Shown: positions 1-8,918, counted from the first letter of the stretch. The stretch is DNA of 64,000 bases from Nitratidesulfovibrio sp. (GCF_040373385.1 NZ_JBDXXH010000004.1:301952-365951), one strand, 5' to 3'. The notes: generated from the sequence alone by a model not told the origin. Numbers and translations: made by a program.

Positions 1-1
1 G

Positions 2-586
2 AAGGCCGTGCGCGAAGCCTGCGACCGGCACGGCGTGCTGCTGATCCTGGACGAGACCGCCGTGGGCATGGCCCGGACCGGACGGTTCTTTGCCTTCGAG
101 CGCTACGGCATCGTGCCGGACATGGTCACCCTGGGCAAGGGGCTGGGCGGTGGCATCATTCCGCTGGCCGCGCTGATCGCCCGGCGGGACCTGGACGTTT
201 GTTCGCACGTGGCGCTGGGCCACTACACCCACGAGAAGAACCCCGTGGGCTGCGCGGCTGGGCTTGCCACCATCGCCGTCATCGAAGAGGAACGGCTGAC
301 CGAGCGGGCCGAGACCATGGGGGCCTACGCCCTGGGTCGGCTTGAAGCCATCTGCGCCCGCTGGCCGTTCCTTTCGCGCCCGCGCGGGGTGGGGCTGGCC
401 CTGGCCGTTTCGGCGGACTGTCCCGACCGGGCGGAGGCCATCCTGTATGGTTGCCTTTCGCGCGGGCTGTCGTTCAAGACCTCGCACGGCAACATCCTGA
501 CCCTTACCCCGCCCCTGAACATAGACAAGGCCGACCTGGACCGGGCGCTGGACATGCTGGACGCCGCCGCAGGCGAGGCCGCATAG
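2..586 (+). CDS. Class-III aminotransferase-fold PLP enzyme, C-terminal part (5' end outside window)
   Basis: Only the last ~194 residues are present; the frame is open to the left edge. The segment LLILDETAVGMARTGRF carries the Asp that contacts the PLP pyridine nitrogen, and VTLGKGLGGGIIP carries the Schiff-base Lys, both typical of fold-type I class-III aminotransferases. The C-terminal small domain is complete and the gene ends at TAG. It lies 9 bp upstream of phnW, so the two are almost certainly co-transcribed. In several bacteria a class-III-like protein next to phnW is PbfA, an ammonia-lyase acting on (R)-1-hydroxy-2-aminoethylphosphonate; that role is an inference from context here, and an ordinary aspartate- or acetylornithine-type aminotransferase cannot be excluded. 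Confidence 0.85.
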   Translation, partial: KAVREACDRHGVLLILDETAVGMARTGRFFAFERYGIVPDMVTLGKGLGGGIIPLAALIARRDLDVCSHVALGHYTHEKNPVGCAAGLATIAVIEEERLTERAETMGAYALGRLEAICARWPFLSRPRGVGLALAVSADCPDRAEAILYGCLSRGLSFKTSHGNILTLTPPLNIDKADLDRALDMLDAAAGEAA

Positions 587-595
587 GAGAACGGC

Positions 596-1720
596 ATGGA
601 CTGCTCCGGCCTTCCCGGCAACCCGTACCTTTTGCTGACCCCCGGCCCCCTGTCCACCACGCCCACGGTGAAGGCCACCATGCTGCGCGACTGGTGCACC
701 TGGGATGACGACTACAACGCCATCGTGCAGGACATCCGCCGCAGGCTCGTGCTGCTGGCGGGCGGCGGCACGGGTGAAGGGCCGGAACTCACGGCCACCC
801 TGATGCAGGGCAGCGGCACCTTCAGCGTCGAGGCGGTGATCGGTTCCGCCCTGCCGCGCGGCGGACGGCTGCTGGCCGTGAACAACGGGGCCTACGGGGC
901 GCGTATCGGGACCATTGCCCGGTGCCTCGGCATCGACTGCACCATGCTGGACCTGCCGGAAACCGTCCCCGCCGATCCGGCGCGGGTGGATGCCCTGCTG
1001 GCGGATGATCCGTCCATCACCCATGTGGCCGTTGTGCACTGCGAAACCACCACCGGCATGCTCAACCCGATACGCGAGGTGGGCGAGGCTGTGCGGCGCC
1101 ACGGGCGGCGGTACATCGTGGACGCCATGTCCAGCTTCGGCGGGGTGCCCTTGCGCATGGCCGACCTGGGGGCGGACTACCTGATCTCCAGCGCCAACAA
1201 GTGCATCCAGGGTGTGCCGGGATTCGGCTTCGTGGTGGGCACGCGCACGGCCATGCTGGACTGCGCGGGCAACGCCCGTTCGCTCAGCCTCGACCTGTAC
1301 GGCCAGTGGGCGGAAATGGAGGAACAGGGCGGCAAGTGGCGGTTCACGTCGCCCACGCACGTGGTGCGGGCCTTTGCCCGCGCACTGGACGAACTGGATG
1401 CCGAGGGCGGCGTGACGGCACGCCACGCCCGCTACCGCGAGAACCAGCGTATTCTGGCGGAGGGCATGACCGGTCTCGGTTTCCGCCTGCTGCTGGACCC
1501 GGCCGTGCAGTCGCCGGTGATCACCAGCTTCCTGTACCCGGAACACCCGGACTTTGCCTTCCGCCGCCTTTACGATGCACTGAAGGCGCGCGGCTTCGTC
1601 ATTTATCCCGGCAAGGTATCCGGCGCGGAAACCTTTCGCATCGGAAACATCGGCGACGTGCACCCGGCAGACATGCACCGCCTTGTCGGCGAGCTGCGCG
1701 AGAGCATGTACTGGAAATGA
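596..1720 (+). CDS. phnW: 2-aminoethylphosphonate:pyruvate transaminase
   Basis: A 374-residue class-V aminotransferase of the usual PhnW length. It transfers the amino group of 2-aminoethylphosphonate to pyruvate, giving phosphonoacetaldehyde and alanine, in the cytosol. The N-terminal block [12 protein letters not shown] followed by [13 protein letters not shown] is characteristic of PhnW and includes the phosphonate-binding region. The PLP Lys lies in [15 protein letters not shown] around residue 202. The ATG is preceded by GGAGAACGGC, a reasonable ribosome binding site, 9 bp after the preceding PLP enzyme. No phnX (phosphonatase) or phnA/phnY is visible in the window, so the fate of phosphonoacetaldehyde depends on genes to the left or elsewhere. 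Confidence 0.92.
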   Translation: MDCSGLPGNPYLLLTPGPLSTTPTVKATMLRDWCTWDDDYNAIVQDIRRRLVLLAGGGTGEGPELTATLMQGSGTFSVEAVIGSALPRGGRLLAVNNGAYGARIGTIARCLGIDCTMLDLPETVPADPARVDALLADDPSITHVAVVHCETTTGMLNPIREVGEAVRRHGRRYIVDAMSSFGGVPLRMADLGADYLISSANKCIQGVPGFGFVVGTRTAMLDCAGNARSLSLDLYGQWAEMEEQGGKWRFTSPTHVVRAFARALDELDAEGGVTARHARYRENQRILAEGMTGLGFRLLLDPAVQSPVITSFLYPEHPDFAFRRLYDALKARGFVIYPGKVSGAETFRIGNIGDVHPADMHRLVGELRESMYWK

Positions 1721-1787
1721 CCGGGATGGAGGATGCGGGCCGGTCGCCGGATGGGCTTTGCGAAGGGAGATGGCGGCCACTTTCGCC

Positions 1788-1818
1788 CGGCTGCCCCCGC
1801 CCATGGCGGGGGCAGCCG
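1788..1818. terminator. Strong GC hairpin between convergent phnW and fdhE1
   Basis: A 14-bp perfect inverted repeat (CGGCTGCCCCCGCC and its complement) with a CAT loop lies between the convergent stops of phnW and fdhE1. A second, weaker hairpin (GGCGGGC arms) is at 1844-1865. Neither has a clear T tract, so termination is inferred from position and stem strength. Confidence 0.55.
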
Positions 1819-1901
1819 TACGGAAGGCGGGCCAAAGGCAAGGGGCGGGCGCGGGACTGCCCGCCGGGGGCGTGAAGACTGCGGCGCGCGGCCGGGACGG
1901 G

Positions 1902-2885
1902 CTATCCGGCGCTCCACGGCTGGGGCACCAGCGGCAGGTATCCGGCCTGCCGGGCGTGCAGTTCCAGCGGCAACATGGCCAGCGCCGAAAGGTCCGGATC
2001 GGGCAGGTTGATGAATTCCGTGGCATCCTGGCACAGGATGTACCGCTTGCAGGCATCACAGGTCTCGGCCCGTTCGAAGGGGCGCTCGCGCGAGGCCAGC
2101 AGGCCCAGCTTCTCCGGCTCCTCGTTGCCGCAACCGGGGCAGGACACCCGCTTGTAGCGCCATTCTGTGGCGCAGGTGGCGCAGTGTAGAAAACGCACGC
2201 CACCGTGCCCGGTAATGAATTCGTTGTCGTCCCGTTCACGTTGCAGGCGCGAAAAGTTGGGCGCTCCTCCGCATGTCGGGCACACCGGTCGCGCCCAGGG
2301 CATGGCGCGCAGGACGGGCACCAGGTCGCGGGCCTGGCGTTCGATGAACGGACGCACGGCCTCGCCCGCCACGAAGGCCAGCACTTCGGCGGATATACCG
2401 GAGGGCGGGGCCAAAGGGTGTCCGCCGTCAATGGCCGCCAGTGCCGCGATGTCGATGCCGCCCGTGTCGAGCACCCGGCGCAAGATCGCCAGTTCCGGCG
2501 CAAGGGCGGGGAACGCCCCTTCCATTACCGGCAACACCAGCTCAAGGGCGGCGGGCAGATGCTCCGTCACATCCTGAAAGCCGACACCCGACAGCAGGGG
2601 AATGCCCTTGATCGACGCCTCGGGCACTGGGGACGGCAACGGCCCTGTCCAGCCGGGGGCGGCATCGCGCAGCGTGGCGCGGGCTTCCAGCAGCGGGACG
2701 AAGGCGTCCAGCAGGGGGCGCAGGGGGGGCACCTCGCGCATCAGACGCGCGGCGTCTTGATGCAGGCGGGTGGAGGCGTCCTGCGTCGGGCCGATGGCGG
2801 ACGTTGCGTCGGGGATGGTGTTCCCTTCGGGTACGGTCGGGGCGGCTGTCGGCACAACGGGCGTATCGGGCGTGGCGGCATGCAT
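1902..2885 (-). CDS. fdhE: Formate dehydrogenase accessory protein FdhE (copy 1)
   Basis: A 327-residue FdhE-family protein. FdhE acts late in formate dehydrogenase assembly, before or during Tat export, by binding the catalytic subunit; it is a rubredoxin-like iron protein. The C-terminal half shows the expected paired Cys motifs CPTCG, CATC, CPGCG and CDACK, about residues 200-290. The N-terminal ~40 residues are a Pro/Ala/Thr-rich extension. The start is supported by GGGAG 8 bp upstream. It is the third gene of the fdhA1-fdhB1-fdhE1 operon, 79 bp after fdhB1. Two more FdhE paralogues accompany the other formate dehydrogenases in this window and are only distantly similar, suggesting each chaperone serves its own enzyme. 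Confidence 0.9.
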   Translation of the reverse strand: MHAATPDTPVVPTAAPTVPEGNTIPDATSAIGPTQDASTRLHQDAARLMREVPPLRPLLDAFVPLLEARATLRDAAPGWTGPLPSPVPEASIKGIPLLSGVGFQDVTEHLPAALELVLPVMEGAFPALAPELAILRRVLDTGGIDIAALAAIDGGHPLAPPSGISAEVLAFVAGEAVRPFIERQARDLVPVLRAMPWARPVCPTCGGAPNFSRLQRERDDNEFITGHGGVRFLHCATCATEWRYKRVSCPGCGNEEPEKLGLLASRERPFERAETCDACKRYILCQDATEFINLPDPDLSALAMLPLELHARQAGYLPLVPQPWSAG

Positions 2886-2964
2886 GCGTGGCTCCCTTGC
2901 GAAGGCGGTGCGAATGGCCCCGTGCGGCAGCCCGCAGTGGGCCGCCGCACGGGGGATGTCATGG

Positions 2965-3690
2965 TCAGCTGTTGGCGGTGTCGACCAGCCCCCGCAACGG
3001 GGCGGCCAGCCGGGCCACGAACTGCTTGCGGGTCATCTGGCGGGGGGCGGCATCGGCCACGGCGTGGGAGTGGTACTTCTTGGGGTCGTCAGCCACCAGG
3101 AAGATCACGGAGACGTCCTTCACGTTCAGCAGTTGCGCCGCCGGGAAGGTCTTCTTCACCGCGGCCAGCCGTTCATCGGCCAGTTGCAGCATGGCCGAGC
3201 GCTCGCCGAAGTTCATGGCCCCCATGGCGCAGCTTTTCACGCACATGGGCAGCATGTTGGCGCGCACCCGGTCGATGCACATGTCGCACTTGACGATGCG
3301 CCCGCTGGCCGGGTCCTTGCGGGGGATGTCGTACGGACAGGCCCCCCGGATGTCCTCGAAGTTTTCCTTGGCCGTCAGTTCGGTGTAGATGACCGCCCCG
3401 GTATCCGCGTCCTGGATGATGGCTTCGGGGTTGGAGGCCACCAGCATGCACGGCGCATCCACGCAGTGCCTGCACTGGTCGGGGAAGAAGTACCACTGCA
3501 CGGCGCCGTTCACCATGTGCTCGCTGAAGCGCACCAGCTTGAAGTTGTACGGGTTCAGGTCCGGCGGGTTCTGGTGGGTGCCGGTCTGTTTGGTGGGCAC
3601 CGGGGGCAGGTTCTTCCATTCCTTGCAGGCCACCTGGCAACCCCGGCAGGCCGTGCACCGCGTGGTATCGATCAGAAACGCCTTGGGCAT
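2965..3690 (-). CDS. fdhB: Formate dehydrogenase iron-sulfur (beta) subunit 1
   Basis: A 241-residue subunit with four ferredoxin-type Cys motifs, expected to carry four [4Fe-4S] clusters passing electrons from FdhA to a periplasmic acceptor. Visible motifs are CTACRGCQVAC near the N-terminus, CRHCVDAPC, CPYDIP, and CDMCIDR followed by CVKSC. The ATG at 3690 is chosen over an upstream in-frame start because AAGGAGA sits 7 bp before it. No signal peptide is present, as expected for a partner exported together with Tat-targeted FdhA. It lies 78 bp downstream of fdhA1. Compared with its paralogues here (219 and 215 residues) it has a ~25-residue basic C-terminal extension. Confidence 0.93.
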   Translation of the reverse strand: MPKAFLIDTTRCTACRGCQVACKEWKNLPPVPTKQTGTHQNPPDLNPYNFKLVRFSEHMVNGAVQWYFFPDQCRHCVDAPCMLVASNPEAIIQDADTGAVIYTELTAKENFEDIRGACPYDIPRKDPASGRIVKCDMCIDRVRANMLPMCVKSCAMGAMNFGERSAMLQLADERLAAVKKTFPAAQLLNVKDVSVIFLVADDPKKYHSHAVADAAPRQMTRKQFVARLAAPLRGLVDTANS

Positions 3691-3768
3691 TTCGGTTCTC
3701 CTTGGCTTTGCGCCGCCAACCACCGGTCGCGGCGGGGCGATGCCCCCGCCGCATCCCGGTCGGAACGG

Positions 3769-6700
3769 CTACAGTTCGGTGACCTTGGTGGCCTTGCGCA
3801 GGTTGACGAGGCTGGCCTTGAACTCGGGGATGGTGGTGTTGGGGTCGCCCACCGATGGCGTAAGGCGGTTCACCGAATCCCCGCACTTGGGCTTGGTCCA
3901 GCCGAAGCAGAACGGCATGCCCACGAGGTGCACGGTCTTGCCTTCCACCTTGAAGGGCCGGATGCGGATGGTGACCATGGCCACCGCCTGCACCACCCCG
4001 CGAATGCTTTCCACGTCCACCACGTCGCCGTTCTTGATGCCCTTTTCCTTGGCCAGTTCGTGGCTCATCTCGATGTACTGCTGCGGTTCCGCCTCCAGCA
4101 GGGGCGGGGCGTTGCGCGTTTCCGAGCCGGAGCACCAGTGCTCGGTCAGGCTGTAGGTGGTCAGCACGATGGGGTACTTGGGGTCGCCGTTGGCGGCCAG
4201 CCTGTCCATGTCGCTGGTGGCCACCTTCATGCAGGGGTTGCTCATCTGCTTGGAGAAGGGGTTGACCTTCAGCGGGGTTTCGGCGGGTTCGTAGTGTTCG
4301 GGGAAGGGTCCGTCCTCGCGTCCCGGCCCGTACAGCTGCGAGCGGCCCTCGGTGGTCATGATGAAGGGGTAGGTGCCCTTTTCCATGGCCATGGGCGGCG
4401 CGGCGCCGTCGGGCACGTCGCCCACCCACTTGCCGTCCTGCCATTCGATGACCACGCGGTCGGGGTTGTACGGCTTGCCCTGCGGGTCCACGGACGCGCG
4501 GTTGTACAGTACCCGTCGGTTCATGGGCCAGGCCCAGGCAAAGCCGGGGAACATGCCGATCTTGGCCTGCATGGGGGTCTGGGTCAGGTCGCGTCGTTTG
4601 GCCAGGTTGCCTTCGTCGGTATAGCCGCCGCAGTACACCCAGCACAGGCTGACGGTGGAACCGTCGTCGCGCAGGTTGGCGAAGCCGGGCACCTGCTGGC
4701 CTTTCTTGTATTCCTTGTCGCCGATCTTCACGTCGCGGGTGAACCAGCCGTTGCACTTGCGGGCCACGGCGTCGGCATCGAAGGTATCGGGGTAGTCCAT
4801 CTTCAGCAGGGCCTCGGGCAGCGCCCCGCCTTCCTTGGCGTACAGGGCGCGCACCCGGCTCATGATGGCCGTGCACATTTCGCCCATGTTGCGGCTTTGC
4901 CCGTAGGGTTCCACGGCCTTGTAGTGCCACATGTGCCAGCGGCCGCTGTTGGAGATGGTGCCTTCCTTCTCGGCCCGGTAGGCCGAGGGCAGCAGGAACA
5001 TCTCGGTCTTCACTTTTTTCGGGTCCACGCCGGGTCTGCGCCAGTTGTCCGTGGTCTCGTTGTGGAACACCTCGGCCATGACCAGCCAGTCCAGATTGTC
5101 CAGCGCTTTCCGTACCTTGTGGGTGTTGGGGAAGCTTTGGGCCGGGTTGTGCCCGAAGATGAACCCGCCCTTGATGGACCCCTTGTACATGCGGTCGAAG
5201 ATGAACAGGTGCGAGCAGTCCATGCCGGGGTCCAGCTTGGGCAGCAACTGGTAGCCGAACTCGTTTTCCGGCGTGGCGTTGTCGCCATACCAGCCCTTCA
5301 GCAGGCTGACCACGTACTTGGGCCGGTTGCCCCACCAGTTGACGCTTTTGGGGTCCTTGCTGACCGGGGTGCTGGCCTTCAGGTATTCGGCAAGCGTGGG
5401 ATAGTTGGCCGTGAACATGGAATGATAGCCGGGCAGGTACCCGTAGAGCAGGGCGTGGTCCGTGGTGCCCTGCACGTTGGGTTCGCCGCGCAGGGCGTTG
5501 ATGCCGCCCCCGGCGATGCCGATGTTGCCCAGCAGCAGTTGCACCATGGCCGAAAGGCGGATGTTCTGCACGCCCACGGTGTGCTGCGTCCAGCCCAGCG
5601 CGTAGATGACGGTGCCCGCCTTGTCCGGGCGGCCCGTGGCGGTGAAGGCTTCATACACCCGCTTGATGTCCGCCTGCGAGACGCCCGTCACCGACGATAC
5701 GCGCTCCATGGTATAGCGGTCGTAGTGTTTTTTCAGCAGGTTCAGCACGCAGCGGGGGTGGGCCAGGCTGGGGTCGCGCCTGGGCAGTCCCGTTTCGTCC
5801 TTCTCGAAGGCCCAGGCTGTCTTGTCGTACTTGCGGGCCTTGGGGTCGAAGCCGGAGAACAGGCCGTCGGTGAAGGCGTATTTTTCGCCCACGATGAACG
5901 CGGCGTTGGTGTACTCCATCATGTACTCTTCGAAGTACTTCTTGTTTTCGAGGATGTACTTCACCATGCCGCCCAGGAAGGCGATGTCCGTGCCCGAACG
6001 GATCGGCACATGGAAGTCGCTGCGGGCCGAGGTGCGCGAGAACTTGGGGTCCACGTGCATGACCACGGCGCCCTTTTCCTTGGCCTTGATCACCCACTTG
6101 AAGGTCATGGGGTGATGCTCGGCGCAGTTGCTGCCCATGATCAGCACGGCGTCGGCGTTCTGGATGTCGTTGTAGTGGTTGGTCATGGCGCCGCGCCCGA
6201 ACGATTCGGCCAGCGCGGGAACCGTGGAGCTGTGGCAGACCCGGGCCTGATGGTCGAAGTGGACGATGCCGAGGGCACGGATCATCTGGTGCAGCACGGC
6301 GGCTTCCTCGTTGGAAACCTGGGACGAGCCGAGGTGAAAGACCGATTCCAGCCGGTTCACCACCTGCCCGGCATCATTGTTGAGCCGAAAATCCTTGTCG
6401 CGCTGGTCCTTCATCTTGCGGGTGATGCGGTCGAGCATCCAGTCCCAGTCCTTTTCTTCCCACTTGTCGCCGCCAGGGGCGCGGTACAGGGGTTTGGACA
6501 GGCGGTTCTCGTTCACATGCAGCGAACGCAGGGCCGCGCCCTTGGCGCACAGGCCGCCGCCGCTGACCGGGTAGTCCGGGTCGCCTTCAACGTTGACGAT
6601 CTTGCCGTCCTTGACGTGGACCAGCGTGTTGCACCCGCAGGAACAGAAGGGACAGATGGAGATGTACTCCTTGGCCCCCTCGATCTTCAGCCCGGCGGCG

Positions 6701-6801
6701 TGGGCCGAGATAGGCCCAAGGTCGATCCCGAACCGCCCCAGTGCGAGCCCTGCGGCTCCGGCGCTGGTCAGTTTCAGGAATCCTCTGCGTGACAGTCCCA
6801 T
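3769..6801 (-). CDS. fdhA: Formate dehydrogenase catalytic subunit 1, cysteine form
   Basis: A 1010-residue periplasmic Mo/W-bis-MGD formate dehydrogenase. The N-terminus is a Tat signal (SRRGFLK at residues 4-10, hydrophobic stretch to ~35). A [4Fe-4S] cluster is predicted at C50, C53, C57 and C85. The metal-ligating residue in VCHSSTVPALAESFG is Cys189 (TGC, complement of 6235-6237), whereas the two paralogues in this window have selenocysteine at the aligned position. The adjacent His190 and the downstream Gly/Arg-rich molybdopterin domains are present. First gene of fdhA1-fdhB1-fdhE1. The start is supported by AAGGAGG upstream. It probably oxidises formate to CO2 and delivers electrons to cytochrome c3; CO2 reduction is also known for this family. 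Confidence 0.95.
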   Translation of the reverse strand: MGLSRRGFLKLTSAGAAGLALGRFGIDLGPISAHAAGLKIEGAKEYISICPFCSCGCNTLVHVKDGKIVNVEGDPDYPVSGGGLCAKGAALRSLHVNENRLSKPLYRAPGGDKWEEKDWDWMLDRITRKMKDQRDKDFRLNNDAGQVVNRLESVFHLGSSQVSNEEAAVLHQMIRALGIVHFDHQARVCHSSTVPALAESFGRGAMTNHYNDIQNADAVLIMGSNCAEHHPMTFKWVIKAKEKGAVVMHVDPKFSRTSARSDFHVPIRSGTDIAFLGGMVKYILENKKYFEEYMMEYTNAAFIVGEKYAFTDGLFSGFDPKARKYDKTAWAFEKDETGLPRRDPSLAHPRCVLNLLKKHYDRYTMERVSSVTGVSQADIKRVYEAFTATGRPDKAGTVIYALGWTQHTVGVQNIRLSAMVQLLLGNIGIAGGGINALRGEPNVQGTTDHALLYGYLPGYHSMFTANYPTLAEYLKASTPVSKDPKSVNWWGNRPKYVVSLLKGWYGDNATPENEFGYQLLPKLDPGMDCSHLFIFDRMYKGSIKGGFIFGHNPAQSFPNTHKVRKALDNLDWLVMAEVFHNETTDNWRRPGVDPKKVKTEMFLLPSAYRAEKEGTISNSGRWHMWHYKAVEPYGQSRNMGEMCTAIMSRVRALYAKEGGALPEALLKMDYPDTFDADAVARKCNGWFTRDVKIGDKEYKKGQQVPGFANLRDDGSTVSLCWVYCGGYTDEGNLAKRRDLTQTPMQAKIGMFPGFAWAWPMNRRVLYNRASVDPQGKPYNPDRVVIEWQDGKWVGDVPDGAAPPMAMEKGTYPFIMTTEGRSQLYGPGREDGPFPEHYEPAETPLKVNPFSKQMSNPCMKVATSDMDRLAANGDPKYPIVLTTYSLTEHWCSGSETRNAPPLLEAEPQQYIEMSHELAKEKGIKNGDVVDVESIRGVVQAVAMVTIRIRPFKVEGKTVHLVGMPFCFGWTKPKCGDSVNRLTPSVGDPNTTIPEFKASLVNLRKATKVTEL

Positions 6802-7071
6802 GGCAGCCTCCTTGTTGTGGATGCGCGCCCGATGCGATCAATGCGACCTGTGTGATCGATGCGCGCGATGCGCCCCCGTGGGACATGCCGCCCGGCAAGG
6901 TGTTGCGCCGGACAGGAGCGCCGCGCGGCGGCGCGTCAAGTGCGCTGTCCGTATCGTATGCGGCGTGCCGTTGCGTGCGCGTCGGGCAATCCCGTTTGGG
7001 GGTGGTGGGACCATTGGTATGCCGCACAATGTGTTGCCGTCAATATTTTTATATAAAATTTTCAGCTAGTT

Positions 7072-7095
7072 ATATGTATTTTTTGCAATACATAT
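7072..7095. promoter_or_regulatory. Perfect 9-6-9 palindrome upstream of fdhA1
   Basis: ATATGTATT and its exact complement AATACATAT are separated by TTTTGC in an AT-rich part of the otherwise GC-rich 434-bp gap between fdhA1 (starts at 6801) and the ModE-like gene (ends at 7236). It lies ~270 bp upstream of fdhA1, on the promoter side. Symmetry and location suggest an operator, possibly for one of the ModE-like proteins, but no binding consensus is recognised. The rest of the gap holds the terminator at 7152-7179 and no convincing gene. Confidence 0.45.
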
Positions 7096-7143
7096 CCGCA
7101 GGGATGGTCTTTTGGAATGGCACGTGTCAAAGGCTATTGATGC

Positions 7144-7179
7144 AAAAAATGACACGACCCGGAATGGTCCGGGTCGTGT
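7144..7179 (-). terminator. Rho-independent terminator of the ModE-like gene
   Basis: A 12-bp perfect stem (ACACGACCCGGA / TCCGGGTCGTGT, loop ATGG) at 7152-7179 is followed, on the minus strand, by ATTTTTTG. It lies 57 bp after the stop of the ModE-like gene and would separate that gene from fdhA1. Confidence 0.85.
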
Positions 7180-7235
7180 GGCGCCGGTAGCGGCGTCATG
7201 TTGCAGGGTTCCCGTACCGGAAACCGGAAAACGGT

Positions 7236-7655
7236 TCAGGACGCAAGCTTGGGTGGTGGCAGGGTGCAGGCCAGGCAGGGCGCGAACCCTTCGCCAAGCC
7301 CGATGAAGGGTGACACAGGCCAGGGGAACAGACCGTCGGCTCGTTCCAGGGCGTAGCGTTCCACCTCTTCGAACCACTGGCGGAACGAGGCGCGCAGGGC
7401 CTCGCCGTGCGGGGTCAGGCGGCACCCGTCGCGCTTGTGCCCAGCGGCTTCAACCAGTGAAACGCCAAGCGCGCGTTCCGTCGCACGCAGCTTGCACCAC
7501 GCGGCCCGGTACGACATGCCCATGGCCTGTGCCGCCTTGCGGAGCGAGCCGTGCCGTTCGATCATGTCCAGCAGGTGCACCCGGCCAAGGCCGAAGACCA
7601 TGGATTCACTGTTTTCCAGCCACAGGTGCAGCCGGACCGTGGCATGTCGCGACAT
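7236..7655 (-). CDS. ModE-like winged-helix regulator (DNA-binding domain only), copy 1
   Basis: A 139-residue protein matching the N-terminal LysR-type winged helix-turn-helix domain of molybdate regulator ModE: HLWLENSESMVFGLG, then HGSLRKAAQAMGMSYRAAW as the HTH and LTPHGEALRAS. The C-terminal Mop/TOBE molybdate-binding domains of full ModE are absent. The start at 7655 is fixed by a near-perfect GAAGGAGGT 7 bp upstream. It lies on the same strand just upstream of fdhA1 but is separated by a terminator. A paralogue follows the second formate dehydrogenase operon (25754-26164). Control of molybdenum or tungsten enzyme genes is a reasonable inference; without the sensor domain the metal response would need another partner or effector site. 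Confidence 0.85.
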   Translation of the reverse strand: MSRHATVRLHLWLENSESMVFGLGRVHLLDMIERHGSLRKAAQAMGMSYRAAWCKLRATERALGVSLVEAAGHKRDGCRLTPHGEALRASFRQWFEEVERYALERADGLFPWPVSPFIGLGEGFAPCLACTLPPPKLAS

Positions 7656-8064
7656 GGCGTAACCTCCTTCACCCGCGCGGGGGCGGGTCGTTGCGCCCGG
7701 GCTTGCCGTCCGGACGGCGGTGAGCAGGAAAACCGGGGCAGGGTGATACTGCAACCCTACGGTGGCGCGGGACAGGCTTCAAACGGTGGGCGGGGGGCAA
7801 CGCAACGGTCTGGCAGAATGGAGCGGCAGGCTCGCGGCAAAAGGGCGGCACATGGCCCGGAGGCCGTAGCGCCTTGCGGTGCGGGCCTGATGCGGATGGG
7901 GGATGGGGGTGGGTGTGATGCACGCCCCTGCTCCGGAATCGGAATGGCCCATTTCATCACGAATAGTGACAAAGACGTGGCAACCGGCGCATAGACAAGG
8001 CCGATACGGCTACCGGAGCGATTTCACGCCATGGACGCCCTGCTGCGGGGCAGGAAGGAAGCAA
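7656..8064. other. Divergent intergenic region, no gene seen
   Basis: 409 bp between the divergent starts of the ModE-like gene and the transposase-derived gene. It is GC-rich and no long open frame has a ribosome binding site or recognisable protein. It must hold both promoters, but no clear -35/-10 or -24/-12 pair stands out. Confidence 0.5.
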
Positions 8065-8901
8065 GTGGACATACTTGCCTTCAATGACATGGTTTCTTCA
8101 GAAACCAGAGCGCGCCGCTACATTTTGGGATTCTGCTGGAAAAACCATCAGAGGTTCTGCCCCAAATGCCGCGAGCGCAAACTGTATCCCGTGGACGGGG
8201 GTGACAGGCGCCGCTGCGCCCGGTGCGGCTACACCTTTCACGACTTCAGCCGCAGGTTCCTGAACGGCTGCGCGTTCGACACGCGCCGTTGGCTGTGGTT
8301 CCTGAAGCTGTTCGAGCTGGGCGTGGCCCCGGCGGACATGGCCGCGCAGCTTGGCGTGACCTACGCCACGGTGCTGAAGGCGCAGGACATTGCCCGCAGG
8401 GCGGTGCTGGCGCAGGCGCTGGACGCCCCCGCGCTGTACCGTGCCGGGATATGGCCCGGCCCCGGCGTGCCCCGGCCACAGGGGAATACGCCGGATTCTC
8501 CGGTGTTCGGCATCATCGACCTGAACGGCATGGTGGTGTGCGACGTGCTGCCCGAGGTGACGCCCACTACCCTGCTGTCGTTCAAGTTCAACTTCGGCCT
8601 GCGCACGGCGGCGCTGGGGCGCGTGGTGTATACCGCGCCGTACCGGCAGTATCGCGCGCTGGTCTGTTGCGGGGAATCGCTGTGGCCCAGCCGCCTGGTG
8701 CGGCATGACGACAGGAAGCTTGCCGCCGACGCCTCCGGGTTCTGGGGTTTTGCCCGGCAGCGGCTGGCGCGGCTGCGCGGCGTGACCCCGGCCCAGTTTC
8801 CGCTGCACCTGAAGGAACTGGAACTGCGCTACAATCGTCGGGAACATGAGCTGTTCGAACCGTTGGTGCGGGCCGTGTGCGGTTTCGTGCCCGATGGCTG
8901 A
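8065..8901 (+). CDS. IS1595/ISXO2-type transposase homologue, probably catalytically dead and domesticated
   Basis: A 278-residue protein with the IS1595-family layout: an N-terminal zinc ribbon (CPKC ... CARC, residues ~31-56), an HTH-like segment (GVAPADMAAQLGVTYATVLK), then an RNase-H-like core and the C-terminal signature FPLHLKELELRYNRR. The acidic DDE residues are not where the family has them: the DExYxGG block reads PALYRAGIWPG, the usual YTD reads VVYTAPYRQY, and the NxIExFW block reads ADASGFWGF. The GTG start at 8065 is chosen because GGAAGG lies 6 bp before it; a longer frame upstream lacks a site. No terminal inverted repeats or target duplications were seen. A recruited DNA-binding protein is the best reading. 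Confidence 0.7.
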   Translation: MDILAFNDMVSSETRARRYILGFCWKNHQRFCPKCRERKLYPVDGGDRRRCARCGYTFHDFSRRFLNGCAFDTRRWLWFLKLFELGVAPADMAAQLGVTYATVLKAQDIARRAVLAQALDAPALYRAGIWPGPGVPRPQGNTPDSPVFGIIDLNGMVVCDVLPEVTPTTLLSFKFNFGLRTAALGRVVYTAPYRQYRALVCCGESLWPSRLVRHDDRKLAADASGFWGFARQRLARLRGVTPAQFPLHLKELELRYNRREHELFEPLVRAVCGFVPDG

Positions 8902-8918
8902 CGCCCGGCTGCGCATGT

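Noticed and set aside
2770..6792. Very long open frame (1340 codons) on the plus strand opposite fdhA1/fdhB1/fdhE1
   Set aside because: Shadow frame of high-GC minus-strand genes: Gly/His/Val-rich, no domains and no ribosome binding site, while the opposite strand encodes clear FDH subunits.
8065..8901. Active insertion sequence
   Set aside because: No terminal inverted repeats or target duplications were found and the catalytic blocks are altered.
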